Below are positions 7,221 through 14,633 of a stretch of 18,803 nt of DNA, one piece after another. The stretch comes from an uncultured Eubacteriales bacterium. GTDB lineage: Bacteria > Bacillota > Clostridia > Oscillospirales > Butyricicoccaceae. The notes under the pieces are model-generated. The model was not told where the DNA came from. It worked only from the letters and a program-made list of their open reading frames with translations, and did no database searches. The position numbers and the translations under genes were made by a program. The first letter of the stretch is position 1; the number at the start of each line of letters is the position of its first letter. The stretch is taken from the NCBI GenBank assembly GCA_934636325.1, contig CAKUAK010000069.1, positions 1 through 18,803 of the forward strand. The letters run 5' to 3'.

Positions 7221-7361
7221 GCCTGCCACAGCTTCTGTCCCCGGGATCGCTCCCGGGATTTGTTATGTGGCTGTTTGCCGCGGCGGCGCGGCAGGAGGCA
7301 TCCGCCGAAAACTTCGATAAACCTCCGCCTCGTCAACTGCCCCTTCGGCAGTTCCGGCGCT
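7221..7361 (-). ncRNA. glmS ribozyme (glucosamine-6-phosphate-activated)
   Basis: The minus strand upstream of glmS carries the glmS ribozyme core. It begins A|GCGCC, with the self-cleavage site expected between 7361 and 7360. The P1 stem is AACTGCC (7353-7347) with GGCAGTT (7341-7335). The conserved GACGAGG follows (7334-7328), then a GGAGG/CCTCC stem enclosing TTATCGAAG and GGCGGATGCC. A TGCCGCG/CGCGGCA stem comes next, then an outer GCCACA/TGTGGC stem holding CCCGGGA-GCGA-TCCCGGG with a GNRA loop. In this class glucosamine-6-phosphate acts as the cofactor for cleavage, and the cleaved mRNA is degraded, giving feedback control of GlmS. The ribosome-binding site lies about 30 bases 3' of the core. 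The 3' boundary is approximate. No clear promoter was found between the glmM terminator and the cleavage site. Confidence 0.95.
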
Positions 7362-7404
7362 TTATTGACATCAAACCCCTTGCTATCACATCCCTTCACG
7401 CTTT

Positions 7405-7432
7405 AAAAGGGCCCGGGCATCCGGGCCCTTTT
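7405..7432 (-). terminator. Terminator between glmM and the glmS ribozyme
   Basis: A perfect 12-bp symmetric hairpin, AAAAGGGCCCGG with CCGGGCCCTTTT and a four-base loop, begins six bases past the glmM stop. It ends in TTTT on either strand. It should separate the ruvAB-glmM transcript from glmS, although some readthrough may supply glmS since no strong glmS promoter is visible. Confidence 0.88.
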
Positions 7433-7438
7433 GACATA

Positions 7439-8812
7439 TCAATAATCGGACGAGCTGACTATCAGATCCCTGACGGCGTCGGCCACGACCTTTTTGGCCT
7501 TCTCCGACAGCTCGGAAACGAGACCGGCGTCCTTGCCCTCGACCATTATCCTGACAAGAGCCTCGGTGCCCGAGGGGCGGATATTGATCCTGCCGTCGCC
7601 GTTAAAGGCGTCGGATATCTCCTTTTCAAGCTCCTTGACGGCGTCGAGCTGAGGCACCGACTTCTTGAAATGGTTGGGGACCTCGAGATTGACGACGATC
7701 TGGGGATAATGGAATATGCCGCCGCGGAGCTCGGATGCTTTTTTGCCCGACTCCTTGAGCATGCGCATAAAACGCACCGCCGTCAGCTGCCCATCGCCTG
7801 TGGTCGCATAGTCAGAAAGAATGACATGGCCCGACTGCTCGCCGCCGATATTGCTGCCCGAACGCCGCATCTCTTCAAGAACATGCCTATCGCCGACCTT
7901 TACGGCGGCGACATCGACGCCGAGAGGACGCAGATAGGCGCCAAGGCCCATATTGGACATGATGGTGGCGACGACACCGCGGGTCAGCGTGCCTTTTTTG
8001 TGCATGTCGGCGGCAAGAAGGGCGATTATATCATCGCCATCGATGACCCGGCCGTTTTCATCACACATAAGGCACCTGTCGGCGTCGCCGTCGAATGCCG
8101 CGCCGAGGTCGAAGCCGCCCTCACGCGTCCTTCTGCAAAGCTCTTCCATATGGGTCGAGCCGCACATATTATTTATATTCACGCCGTCGGGCCGATATGC
8201 GATGAACTCGCAGTCGGCGCCAAGGGCCGTAAATATCATCTCCGCCGTGTGGGAGGCCGCGCCGTTGGCGCAGTCGAGCAGCACACGCATGTCCTTCAGA
8301 TCGCCGCCGGCGCAGTCAACGATATGCCTGCTGTAACGGCTGTTGCCCTCTGAGGTGCAGTCGGTCACGCGGCCGATGTCCGCGCCGCTGACAAGAGCCT
8401 CGGGCGGCAGGTCATCCATAAGCTGCTCTATCTCGGCCTCCTGCTCGTCGTCCAGCTTATAGCCGCTTCCGCCGAAGATCTTTATGCCGTTGTGCTCAAA
8501 GGGATTGTGGGAGGCCGAAATGACGACCCCGGCGTCCATCTTCTCCTCCTGAGCCAGATAGGCGACGGCCGGCGTCGGCATGACCCCCAGCAGATAGACG
8601 TCGCCGCCGCAGGCGCATATGCCGGCGGCCAGCGCGCACTCGAGCATGCTGCCCGAGATCCTTGTGTCGCGTCCGATGCATATCTTAGGCCTGCGTCCGA
8701 TGGTCTCGGTCAGGCTGAAGGCCAGCGCCCTGCCGATGGCAGCGGCCATTTCGGTGGTCAGCTCTACATTTGCGACCCCTCTTACGCCGTCGGTACCAAA
8801 ATATTTACCCAT
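7439..8812 (-). CDS. glmM: Phosphoglucosamine mutase
   Basis: GlmM interconverts glucosamine-6-phosphate and glucosamine-1-phosphate, the second step to UDP-GlcNAc. The 457-residue product is close to the family norm of about 450. It starts MGKYFGTDGVRGVAN, a hallmark of GlmM. The phosphoserine loop is ISASHNP with S101 as the phosphorylated residue, the Mg site is DGDADR (D241, D243, D245), and the sugar-phosphate-binding loop IRPSGTEALVRIM is near the C-terminus. The ATG at 8812 follows a GGAGG ribosome-binding site; an in-frame TTG at 8827 overlaps that site and is rejected. It lies 18 bases behind ruvB, an unusual partner by function but in one tight transcription unit. It ends at a strong terminator. 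Confidence 0.96.
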   Translation of the reverse strand: MGKYFGTDGVRGVANVELTTEMAAAIGRALAFSLTETIGRRPKICIGRDTRISGSMLECALAAGICACGGDVYLLGVMPTPAVAYLAQEEKMDAGVVISASHNPFEHNGIKIFGGSGYKLDDEQEAEIEQLMDDLPPEALVSGADIGRVTDCTSEGNSRYSRHIVDCAGGDLKDMRVLLDCANGAASHTAEMIFTALGADCEFIAYRPDGVNINNMCGSTHMEELCRRTREGGFDLGAAFDGDADRCLMCDENGRVIDGDDIIALLAADMHKKGTLTRGVVATIMSNMGLGAYLRPLGVDVAAVKVGDRHVLEEMRRSGSNIGGEQSGHVILSDYATTGDGQLTAVRFMRMLKESGKKASELRGGIFHYPQIVVNLEVPNHFKKSVPQLDAVKELEKEISDAFNGDGRINIRPSGTEALVRIMVEGKDAGLVSELSEKAKKVVADAVRDLIVSSSDY

Positions 8813-8830
8813 TATGTCTTCCTCCAAAAA

Positions 8831-9868
8831 TCAAAGCTCCAGCTGCCCCGCAAAGGGTATGCCCAGGTGTTCGTATGCCTTAACGGTGGCGCATCTGCCC
8901 CTCGGCGTGCGGTTGAGAAAGCCTATCTGCATAAGATAGGGCTCGTATACATCCTCAAGTGTGACGGCCTCTTCGCCTATCGTTGCCGCCAGAGTTTCAA
9001 GGCCGACCGGCCCGCCGTTAAAGTTATATATTATGCTTTCAAGCATCCTTCTGTCTGTCATATCAAGGCCGAGCTCGTCGATCTCCAGGGCCTCCAGCGC
9101 TGTTTTGGCCGAAGCCAGATCGACCGTGCCGCTCCCCCTCACCTGGGCGAAGTCACGCACCCTTTTGATAAGGCGGTTGGCAAGCCTCGGCGTCCCGCGC
9201 GACCGCTTTGCGATCTCACGTGCGCCCTCGCTGTCAATCTCTATCCCGAGTATCCCGGCCGAGCGCAGGACGATGTCGGTCAGTTCCTCGGGCTGATAAA
9301 GCTCGAGACGGGCCACGACGCCGAATCGGTCGCGCAGCGGCCCCGATATCTGCCCCGCCCTCGTCGTTGCACCGACAAGGGTGAATCTCGGCAGATCGAG
9401 CCTGACCGAGCGTGCGGCCGGGCCCTTGCCGATGATTATATCAAGGGCAAAGTCCTCCATCGCCGGATAAAGGATCTCTTCGACGCTGCGGTTGAGCCTG
9501 TGTATTTCATCTATAAAAAGGACATCGTTTTTGTTCAGATTGGTCAAAAGGGCCGCCAGATCGCCGGCCTTCTCGATGGCCGGACCGGAGGTTATCCTTA
9601 TATTTACCCCCATCTCGGCGGCGATTATCCCGGCAAGGGTCGTCTTGCCGAGGCCCGGAGGGCCGTACAGCAGCACATGGTCGAGCTGATCGCCGCGCAG
9701 CTTCGCGGCCTTTATGAATACCGAAAGGTTCTCCTTCGCCTTCTTCTGGCCGACGTATTCCTCCATCGACCTGGGGCGCAGAGAGACCTCGGCCTCGTCC
9801 TCCTCGATAAATGTGCTTGTGACTATGCGCTCTTCCTGCTGATCGTTGTCGTTGAACTCTATCGCCAT
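8831..9868 (-). CDS. ruvB: Holliday junction branch migration helicase RuvB
   Basis: RuvB is the AAA+ motor that, with RuvA, drives branch migration of Holliday junctions in recombination repair. The 345-residue protein shows SLRPRSMEEYVGQ (29-41), Walker A GPPGLGKT (69-76), Walker B DEIH (120-123), the sensor-1 and arginine-finger segment GATTRAG (167-172, R170) and the winged-helix C-terminal domain with GGPVGLETLA and TPRGR. All key residues are present. The ATG is preceded by a modest AAGGCAG. It lies 18 bases behind ruvA and 18 bases before glmM. No LexA-type operator was recognised near it. Confidence 0.97.
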   Translation of the reverse strand: MAIEFNDNDQQEERIVTSTFIEEDEAEVSLRPRSMEEYVGQKKAKENLSVFIKAAKLRGDQLDHVLLYGPPGLGKTTLAGIIAAEMGVNIRITSGPAIEKAGDLAALLTNLNKNDVLFIDEIHRLNRSVEEILYPAMEDFALDIIIGKGPAARSVRLDLPRFTLVGATTRAGQISGPLRDRFGVVARLELYQPEELTDIVLRSAGILGIEIDSEGAREIAKRSRGTPRLANRLIKRVRDFAQVRGSGTVDLASAKTALEALEIDELGLDMTDRRMLESIIYNFNGGPVGLETLAATIGEEAVTLEDVYEPYLMQIGFLNRTPRGRCATVKAYEHLGIPFAGQLEL

Positions 9869-9886
9869 TCTGCCTTTACACCTGCC

Positions 9887-10483
9887 TTAAAAGAGCTTTT
9901 TGAGTGCGGCGCGGACCATCTCGTCGACCGACATCGAGGGATCGGCGCCCTTGAGCGCGGCCAGCGACTCGGCCTTTGAATAACCCAGCACCATGAGGGC
10001 CGCCGCGGCATCGTCATAGGCGCTGCCGGCAGACGCCGCGATGCCGGTATCGGCCGGCGCGCCCGAGGCCGATTCCAGCTGGCTCTTGCTCATACGGTCC
10101 TTGAGCTCGAGTATTATGCGCTGGGCCAGCTTTTTGCCGACGCCGGGCGCGGCCGAAAGGGCCTTCTGGTCGTCGGTCAAAACGGCCAGCGCGAGGTTGG
10201 CCGGCGGCGTCACGCCGAGTATCGAGAGCGCGGCCTTCGGCCCGACCCCCGATATTCCGATGAGCAGCTTGAAGCAGTCGAGCTCCTCTCTTGTGGCAAA
10301 GCCGTAAAGGTCGAATATATCCTCCCTGACATGGAGGTATGTATAAAACATGGCCTGCTGCCCCACCTTGGCCTGGGCCGACGAGGTGAGCGAGGTCATT
10401 ATGCCGTAACCCACGCCCCCGGCGTCGATGACGACCAGACCCGGCTCGGACAGCGCCACGATTCCTTTTATAAAATAAAACAT
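9887..10483 (-). CDS. ruvA: Holliday junction DNA helicase subunit RuvA
   Basis: RuvA binds the four-way junction as a tetramer and loads RuvB. The 198-residue length is typical. Domain I (about 1-64) is an OB fold starting MFYFIKGIVA. Domain II (about 65-145) holds two helix-hairpin-helix motifs, LIGISGVGPKAALSIL and LSAAPGVGKKLAQRII. After a linker, domain III (about 150-198) with AAALMVLGYSKAES contacts RuvB. A GGGGG ribosome-binding site lies eight bases before the ATG. A good promoter at 10512-10540 can drive ruvA, ruvB and glmM independently of ruvC. Confidence 0.96.
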   Translation of the reverse strand: MFYFIKGIVALSEPGLVVIDAGGVGYGIMTSLTSSAQAKVGQQAMFYTYLHVREDIFDLYGFATREELDCFKLLIGISGVGPKAALSILGVTPPANLALAVLTDDQKALSAAPGVGKKLAQRIILELKDRMSKSQLESASGAPADTGIAASAGSAYDDAAAALMVLGYSKAESLAALKGADPSMSVDEMVRAALKKLF

Positions 10484-10511
10484 TGTTAATTCCCCCGGAC
10501 TTTATATAGGC

Positions 10512-10540
10512 AGTATATCATATCGCCGCCCCATAGACAA
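10512..10540 (-). promoter_or_regulatory. Internal promoter for ruvA-ruvB-glmM
   Basis: On the minus strand, TTGTCT (10535-10540) and TATACT (10512-10517) are 17 bases apart, with TG one base before the -10 (extended -10). Transcription would start near 10505, giving a leader of about 22 bases before the ruvA ATG. The 112-base gap between ruvC and ruvA fits a separate start site. Confidence 0.7.
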
Positions 10541-10595
10541 CACGACAGGTGTCTCTTTATGGCGGACGCTCCACGATTTCAAAGATAATTCACAA

Positions 10596-11081
10596 CTACT
10601 GCGACAGCGCCGACGAGGCCGTATGGCCGTGGCAGATGGCGATGGCCAGCGCATCGGCGGCATCGTCGGGACGCGGCACCGACTTGAGCCCGAGGATGAT
10701 CCGTGTCATCTCCATGACCTGCTTCTTCTCGGCGCGGCCATAGCCGACAACGGCCTGCTTGACCTGAAGGGGGGTATATTCGAAAATGGGGATACCCTTC
10801 TGGCCGCAGGCCAGAAGTATGACCCCGCGGGCATGTCCGACCTGGATCGCCGTTTTGACGTTGGTGTTGAAGAAAAGTTCCTCGACGGCCACAGCGTCGG
10901 GCTTATACTTGTCGATCAGTATGCCCATATCGTCATATATCTCCATCAGCCGGAGATGAAAGGGCATCCCCGCGGGTGTGGTCGACGCGCCGTGGCTTAT
11001 ATACCGGTTTTTGCCCTTTTCGTGCTCGACGACGCCATAGCCGACGATGCCGTAGCCGGGGTCTATCCCAAGGATCCTCAT
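10596..11081 (-). CDS. ruvC: Crossover junction endodeoxyribonuclease RuvC
   Basis: RuvC is the dimeric endonuclease that resolves Holliday junctions by paired nicks. The 161-residue product starts MRILGIDPGYGIVGYGVV, with catalytic D7. The other acidic residues are E67 in VAVEELFFNTN, and D140 and D143 in DDAADALAIAICH, so the four-carboxylate site of the RNase H fold is complete. The ATG at 11081 is chosen because AAGGAG lies just upstream and the family begins there; the frame extends upstream to 11234 but that part overlaps the divergent promoter region. The gene lies first in the ruvCAB order and is divergent from the HAD-VOC gene. Confidence 0.96.
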   Translation of the reverse strand: MRILGIDPGYGIVGYGVVEHEKGKNRYISHGASTTPAGMPFHLRLMEIYDDMGILIDKYKPDAVAVEELFFNTNVKTAIQVGHARGVILLACGQKGIPIFEYTPLQVKQAVVGYGRAEKKQVMEMTRIILGLKSVPRPDDAADALAIAICHGHTASSALSQ

Positions 11082-11108
11082 GGCCTTCTCCTTTTCCTTC
11101 CCCGGGGT

Positions 11109-11138
11109 TTGACCTCCGGGGCAAAAATGTGCTACACT
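11109..11138 (+). promoter_or_regulatory. Promoter of the HAD-VOC gene
   Basis: TTGACC (11109-11114) and TACACT (11133-11138) are 18 bases apart, and TGC directly before the -10 makes it an extended -10 promoter. The start point would be near 11145, inside the palindrome at 11141-11159. The -35 also lies in the loop of a CCCCGG/CCGGGG inverted repeat (11100-11121). Confidence 0.75.
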
Positions 11139-11140
11139 CT

Positions 11141-11159
11141 CCGTATGACATACATACGG
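11141..11159. promoter_or_regulatory. Palindrome CCGTATG-N5-CATACGG at the HAD-VOC transcription start
   Basis: A perfect 7-bp inverted repeat with a five-base centre lies just after the -10 box, and its last bases overlap the GGAGG ribosome-binding site (11159-11163). It may be a repressor operator, or a 5' hairpin in the mRNA that affects stability or ribosome access. No regulator gene is adjacent, so which one applies is open. Confidence 0.55.
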
Positions 11160-11167
11160 GAGGCAAA

Positions 11168-12187
11168 ATGGATAAAAAATATATACTCTTCGATCTCGAC
11201 GGCACGCTGACCGATCCCAAAGAGGGGATAACAAGATCGGTGGCCTATGCCCTCGATAAATACGGCATAAAGGTCGATGACCTCGACACTCTTCTGCCCT
11301 TCATCGGCCCGCCGCTGCTCGACAGCTTCCACAGATTTTACGGCTTCGGCGACCGGCAGAGCCACGAGGCCCTTATGTTCTACCGCGAATACTTTTCAAA
11401 AAAGGGAATATTCGAAAACGCCCTCTATGACGGCGTGCCGCAGCTTCTGGAAAAGCTGCGCCGCCGCGGCAAGGTCGTCATCCTCGCCACCTCCAAGCCG
11501 GAGCAGTATGCCCGGCAGATACTCGAGCATTTCGGCATAGACGGCCTGTTCGACCACATATGCGGCGCTTCCATGGATGAGAGCCGAAGCCGCAAGGCCG
11601 ACGTTATCGCCTATGCCCTCGACACGGCCGGTATATCCGACCCATCCTCGGCCGTCATGGTCGGCGACCGCCTGCATGATATCGAGGGCGGGCATGCCTG
11701 CGGCCTCGAGACGGTCGGAGTCCTTTTTGGCTACGGCAGTCTTGAAGAGCTTACCGCTGCCGGGGCCGACAGCATAGCCGCCGATATGTCCGAGCTCGAG
11801 GCTATCCTCATGGGCGGCGGGCGGCTGCCCGAATCCCTTGTGATCTTCTTCCCCTGCCGCGATATAGAGGCAGTAAAAAGCTACTATACCGGCGTTCTGG
11901 GCCTCGAGCTTTACAAGGATCTGGGCAATACCGTCTGGTTCGACTGCGGATACGGCTATCTGGCCTTTGTTGATTACGGCCCCGACAGGGCCCTCGCCGG
12001 CGGACAGTGTATATCCTTCAATCTGCCATCCCGCGGGGAGGTCGATGAAAAATATGCTGAATTGAGCCGGACCCCCGGCGTCATCGGCCTCGGCGCGCCG
12101 CCCCAAAAGCACCCGCTATTCCCTGTCTATTCCTTCTTTTTAAGCGACCCCAACGGCTATACCCTCGAATATCAAAAGGTCGATTAA
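11168..12187 (+). CDS. HAD-family phosphatase fused to a VOC (glyoxalase-like) domain
   Basis: The 339-residue protein joins two domains. Residues 1 to about 215 are a HAD hydrolase of the phosphoglycolate phosphatase-like type: motif I FDLDGT with D9 and D11, motif II around ATSK (107-110), K143 as motif III, and motif IV GDRLHD (166-171), with a helical cap between motifs I and II. Residues about 222-339 form a single VOC module with paired beta-alpha-beta-beta-beta units, ending SDPNGYTLEYQ, where E334 matches a usual metal ligand. The first-strand histidine typical of metal-binding VOC enzymes is not seen (LVIFFPCRD), so the domain may bind a ligand and not catalyse. The ATG follows GGAGG by four bases. 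Substrate unknown. The gene is monocistronic, with its own promoter and terminator. Confidence 0.85.
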   Translation: MDKKYILFDLDGTLTDPKEGITRSVAYALDKYGIKVDDLDTLLPFIGPPLLDSFHRFYGFGDRQSHEALMFYREYFSKKGIFENALYDGVPQLLEKLRRRGKVVILATSKPEQYARQILEHFGIDGLFDHICGASMDESRSRKADVIAYALDTAGISDPSSAVMVGDRLHDIEGGHACGLETVGVLFGYGSLEELTAAGADSIAADMSELEAILMGGGRLPESLVIFFPCRDIEAVKSYYTGVLGLELYKDLGNTVWFDCGYGYLAFVDYGPDRALAGGQCISFNLPSRGEVDEKYAELSRTPGVIGLGAPPQKHPLFPVYSFFLSDPNGYTLEYQKVD

Positions 12188-12194
12188 AGCCTTC

Positions 12195-12227
12195 AAAACC
12201 CCCGGCGCTTTGCGCGTCGGGGGTTTT
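12195..12227. terminator. Bidirectional terminator between HAD-VOC and the M20 peptidase
   Basis: AAAA precedes a 10-bp stem (12199-12208 with 12214-12223, one G-U pair, five-base loop) followed by TTTT (12224-12227). It is symmetrical enough to stop transcripts of both converging genes, 12 bases past the HAD-VOC stop and about 25 bases past the M20 stop. Confidence 0.88.
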
Positions 12228-12252
12228 ACATACCATAAAATGCGCCGGGATA

Positions 12253-13755
12253 TCAGAGCTCTTTTATAAGCGCCTTATAAAACTCTACCCCAAGGCCCAG
12301 GCAGCTGACGCCGATCTTCTCGTCGGCGTTATGCATCCTGTCATACAGCGAGGCATCCATGACAAAGGGCATGAACTTGAATATATTGTCGCACACCGGC
12401 TCGTAATGGCGCGAATCGGTCGTTATCGACTGTATGCCCGGTATGCAGGGAAGGCCGGGATATTTCTCGTCGATTATCCTGCACAGCTTTTTATATGTCT
12501 CGCCCTCGATCGAGGCTATATTCGAGGCCGGGATCTCGAGCACCGGCTCTATCTCGACGGGCAGATCGTCGACCAGCGACTGGAGGTATTTCCTTATGCT
12601 CTTGGGCGTATCGCCCTGAAGTATCCTTGCGTTTATTATGCAGGATGCCTGCCCCGGAAGGATATTGGGCGTATCGGACCCCCAGAGCTGTGTGCATACG
12701 ACGGTCGTGCGGAACAGCGGGTTGACGGCCGGCATCGAGTTGAAGGCCCTGAAGAGCAGAGGACGGGAAAATGGCAGGTTGCCCACCGTGAAGCGATGGA
12801 TGAAGCGCATCGCCGGGGCCGAAAGCCGCATATTCTCGTCGACCACATCGAGCAGCCTTGCCTTAGGCTGTGCCGTCTCGATGCGGCAGATGGCCTCGGC
12901 CAGAACTCCGACCGCCGAATGCTTGGGCGGCATGGAGGAATGTCCCGCCTTGCCGGTCGCCGTCATGCGGTAATAGCTGCATCCCTTTTCGCCGACGCCG
13001 ATAAGGGCGGCCGGGAAGCGCTTGCGGCCGAAATGCTCTTCGGTTATATATCCGCCCTCGTCGATGACCATCTCGAACCGAAGGCCGCGCTTTTCAAAGT
13101 CGGCGGCTATCTTTGCCGCGCCCTCCGCGCCGCCGGTCTCTTCGTCGTGACCAAAGGCGAAATATATGTCGCGCGAGGGCGCGAAGCCCTCTTTTATAAG
13201 ACTGTCGACGGCCTCCATAAGGCCGATGACCACGTTTTTGCAGTCGATAGCTCCGCGTCCGACGATAAAGCCCTCTTCGTCGATGCGTCCCTCAAAGGGA
13301 TCGCCCTGCCATCCGTCGCCCGGGGGCACGACATCCATATGGCCGCAGAAGAGTATCGGAAGCTCTTCTCCCGACCTCGGGCCCCGCCAGCGCAGGACCA
13401 TGCTGCCGGTATTCGAGGCGACGAAATTAAGATGCTCGAAAACATCGGCATATCGCTTTTTAAGATATTCGCGGAAGGCCTCCATGGCCTCGCCGTCGCC
13501 GGTCACCGTCGGTATCCTTATAGCCTGGCAAAGGCTCTCGGCCGCATGGGAGGTCAGGTCGGGATCGGGCGAATACCTCTTGAGAGGCGAACTGCGCTTG
13601 AGATGACGCCCGGCCATAAGGGTGCGCACCATTCCGGCCGCAAGACAGACGACGATAAAGAGGAAAAATATAAGGCTGATCGTTCCGCCGAAATGCGCAA
13701 CAAAGTTGGAACGTGCAATGACCAGCCACGCATATATGTTCTTGAGTAAAGTCAT
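12253..13755 (-). CDS. Membrane-anchored M20 family metallopeptidase (carboxypeptidase S-like)
   Basis: This 500-residue protein is an M20 di-zinc hydrolase resembling carboxypeptidase S and PM20D1, enzymes that cleave peptides or N-acyl amino acids. Residues about 25-47 form one membrane helix near the N-terminus. The catalytic signature is complete: H139 and D141 in CGHMDVV, bridging D171 in GAIDCKN, E205 with general base E206 in HDEETGG, D232 in IDEGG and H475 in MHNADE. The dimerisation or lid domain lies at about 255-370 (GKAGHSSMPP). Its ATG overlaps the ribF stop in an ATGA arrangement, with AAGGAG seven bases before the start, so translation is probably coupled. It is the last gene of the infB-ribF unit. 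Whether the catalytic domain is outside or inside the cell cannot be decided from the sequence alone. Confidence 0.9.
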   Translation of the reverse strand: MTLLKNIYAWLVIARSNFVAHFGGTISLIFFLFIVVCLAAGMVRTLMAGRHLKRSSPLKRYSPDPDLTSHAAESLCQAIRIPTVTGDGEAMEAFREYLKKRYADVFEHLNFVASNTGSMVLRWRGPRSGEELPILFCGHMDVVPPGDGWQGDPFEGRIDEEGFIVGRGAIDCKNVVIGLMEAVDSLIKEGFAPSRDIYFAFGHDEETGGAEGAAKIAADFEKRGLRFEMVIDEGGYITEEHFGRKRFPAALIGVGEKGCSYYRMTATGKAGHSSMPPKHSAVGVLAEAICRIETAQPKARLLDVVDENMRLSAPAMRFIHRFTVGNLPFSRPLLFRAFNSMPAVNPLFRTTVVCTQLWGSDTPNILPGQASCIINARILQGDTPKSIRKYLQSLVDDLPVEIEPVLEIPASNIASIEGETYKKLCRIIDEKYPGLPCIPGIQSITTDSRHYEPVCDNIFKFMPFVMDASLYDRMHNADEKIGVSCLGLGVEFYKALIKEL

Positions 13756-14633
13756 TTCAAAAGCTCCTTTATAACGCCGACATCGTGCGCGATCTGACGT
13801 ATAAGCTCTTCCTTTGAAGAAAAGGCCCTTTCTTCTCTTATGAAATCGACCAGCGACAGCTCGATACCGCTGCCGTAAAGGTCGCCGCTGAAGTCAAGTA
13901 TGTTGAACTCGGCCACCGTCTCGCTCAAGCCGAAGGTCGGCCGCACGCCGATATTGAGGGCACAGCGGTAAGCGCCGCGGTCGGTCCTGATCCACGCGGC
14001 GTAAACGCCGTGCTTGGGCATCAGCATATCGGACGGGATGGTGACGTTGCCTGTCGGGAAGCCCAGCTTGGTGCCGACCCCGCGGCCGTGGACGACCGTG
14101 CCCTGTATGACATACGGATGCCCAAGCAGCTTTGTCGCCTGCCTTATGCGGCCCTCCGACACCAGCTGGCGTATCCATGTCGAGCTGACCGTTATGCCGT
14201 CGACCAGCACCGGATCGCAGACATAGCTTTCAAAGCCGAGATGGCTGCCCATCTCTTCGAGCAGCCTGCCGTCTCCCTTGCCCATCGCGCCGAAGGTATA
14301 GTTCTGGCCGCAGACGACACAGGCACAGCCATACTGCCGTATGAGTATATCCCGGACAAAGCTCTCGGGCGACATCGACGCCATTTCGGCGTCAAAGGGC
14401 AGCATATATACCTCGTCTATTCCTATCTGTCTTATGTATTTTTCACGCTGGCTCACATTGGTCAGCAGATTCGGCGATCTCCCGGTAAGAAAGGCCCTCG
14501 GCTGGTTCTCGAAGGTGACGACAGCCGAGTGGGTATTGTTTTTTATCGCCATGCAGACTGCCTCGTTGAGGATCTTCTGGTGTCCGAGGTGGACGCCGTC
14601 GAAGAAGCCCAATGCAATGACAGTGTTCCTCAT
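13752..14633 (-). CDS. ribF: Bifunctional riboflavin kinase/FAD synthetase
   Basis: RibF phosphorylates riboflavin to FMN and adenylylates FMN to FAD. The 293-residue protein has an N-terminal nucleotidyltransferase domain (about 1-165) with FDGVHLGH (11-18) and STWIRQLVSEG (151-161), and a C-terminal riboflavin kinase domain (about 175-290) with GFPTGNVTI (191-199), matching the usual GFPTxN motif. The common PHP motif of the first domain reads ENQP (42-45) here, a minor deviation. Start and stop overlap the neighbours: the ATG at 14633 overlaps the truB stop and the stop overlaps the M20 start, each by four bases. This is the usual position of ribF in Bacillota, downstream of truB. Confidence 0.95.
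   Translation of the reverse strand: MRNTVIALGFFDGVHLGHQKILNEAVCMAIKNNTHSAVVTFENQPRAFLTGRSPNLLTNVSQREKYIRQIGIDEVYMLPFDAEMASMSPESFVRDILIRQYGCACVVCGQNYTFGAMGKGDGRLLEEMGSHLGFESYVCDPVLVDGITVSSTWIRQLVSEGRIRQATKLLGHPYVIQGTVVHGRGVGTKLGFPTGNVTIPSDMLMPKHGVYAAWIRTDRGAYRCALNIGVRPTFGLSETVAEFNILDFSGDLYGSGIELSLVDFIREERAFSSKEELIRQIAHDVGVIKELLK

Noticed and set aside
7178..7399. N-terminal extension of GlmS (74 extra residues)
   Set aside because: It translates the ribozyme, and GlmS needs Cys2 at its mature N-terminus, which the ATG at 7177 provides.
7265..8353. A 362-residue plus-strand open frame opposite the ribozyme and glmM
   Set aside because: It is antisense to two confidently identified elements and matches no family I recognise.
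8492..9979. A 495-residue plus-strand open frame opposite glmM, ruvB and ruvA
   Set aside because: It crosses three conserved genes on the other strand and has no recognisable domain.
11082..11234. N-terminal extension of RuvC
   Set aside because: It overlaps the divergent HAD-VOC promoter and start, and the family begins at the MRILGIDPG Met with a good ribosome-binding site.
12331..13749. A 472-residue plus-strand open frame opposite the M20 gene
   Set aside because: The minus-strand M20 protein has all catalytic residues; the antisense frame is basic and unrecognisable.
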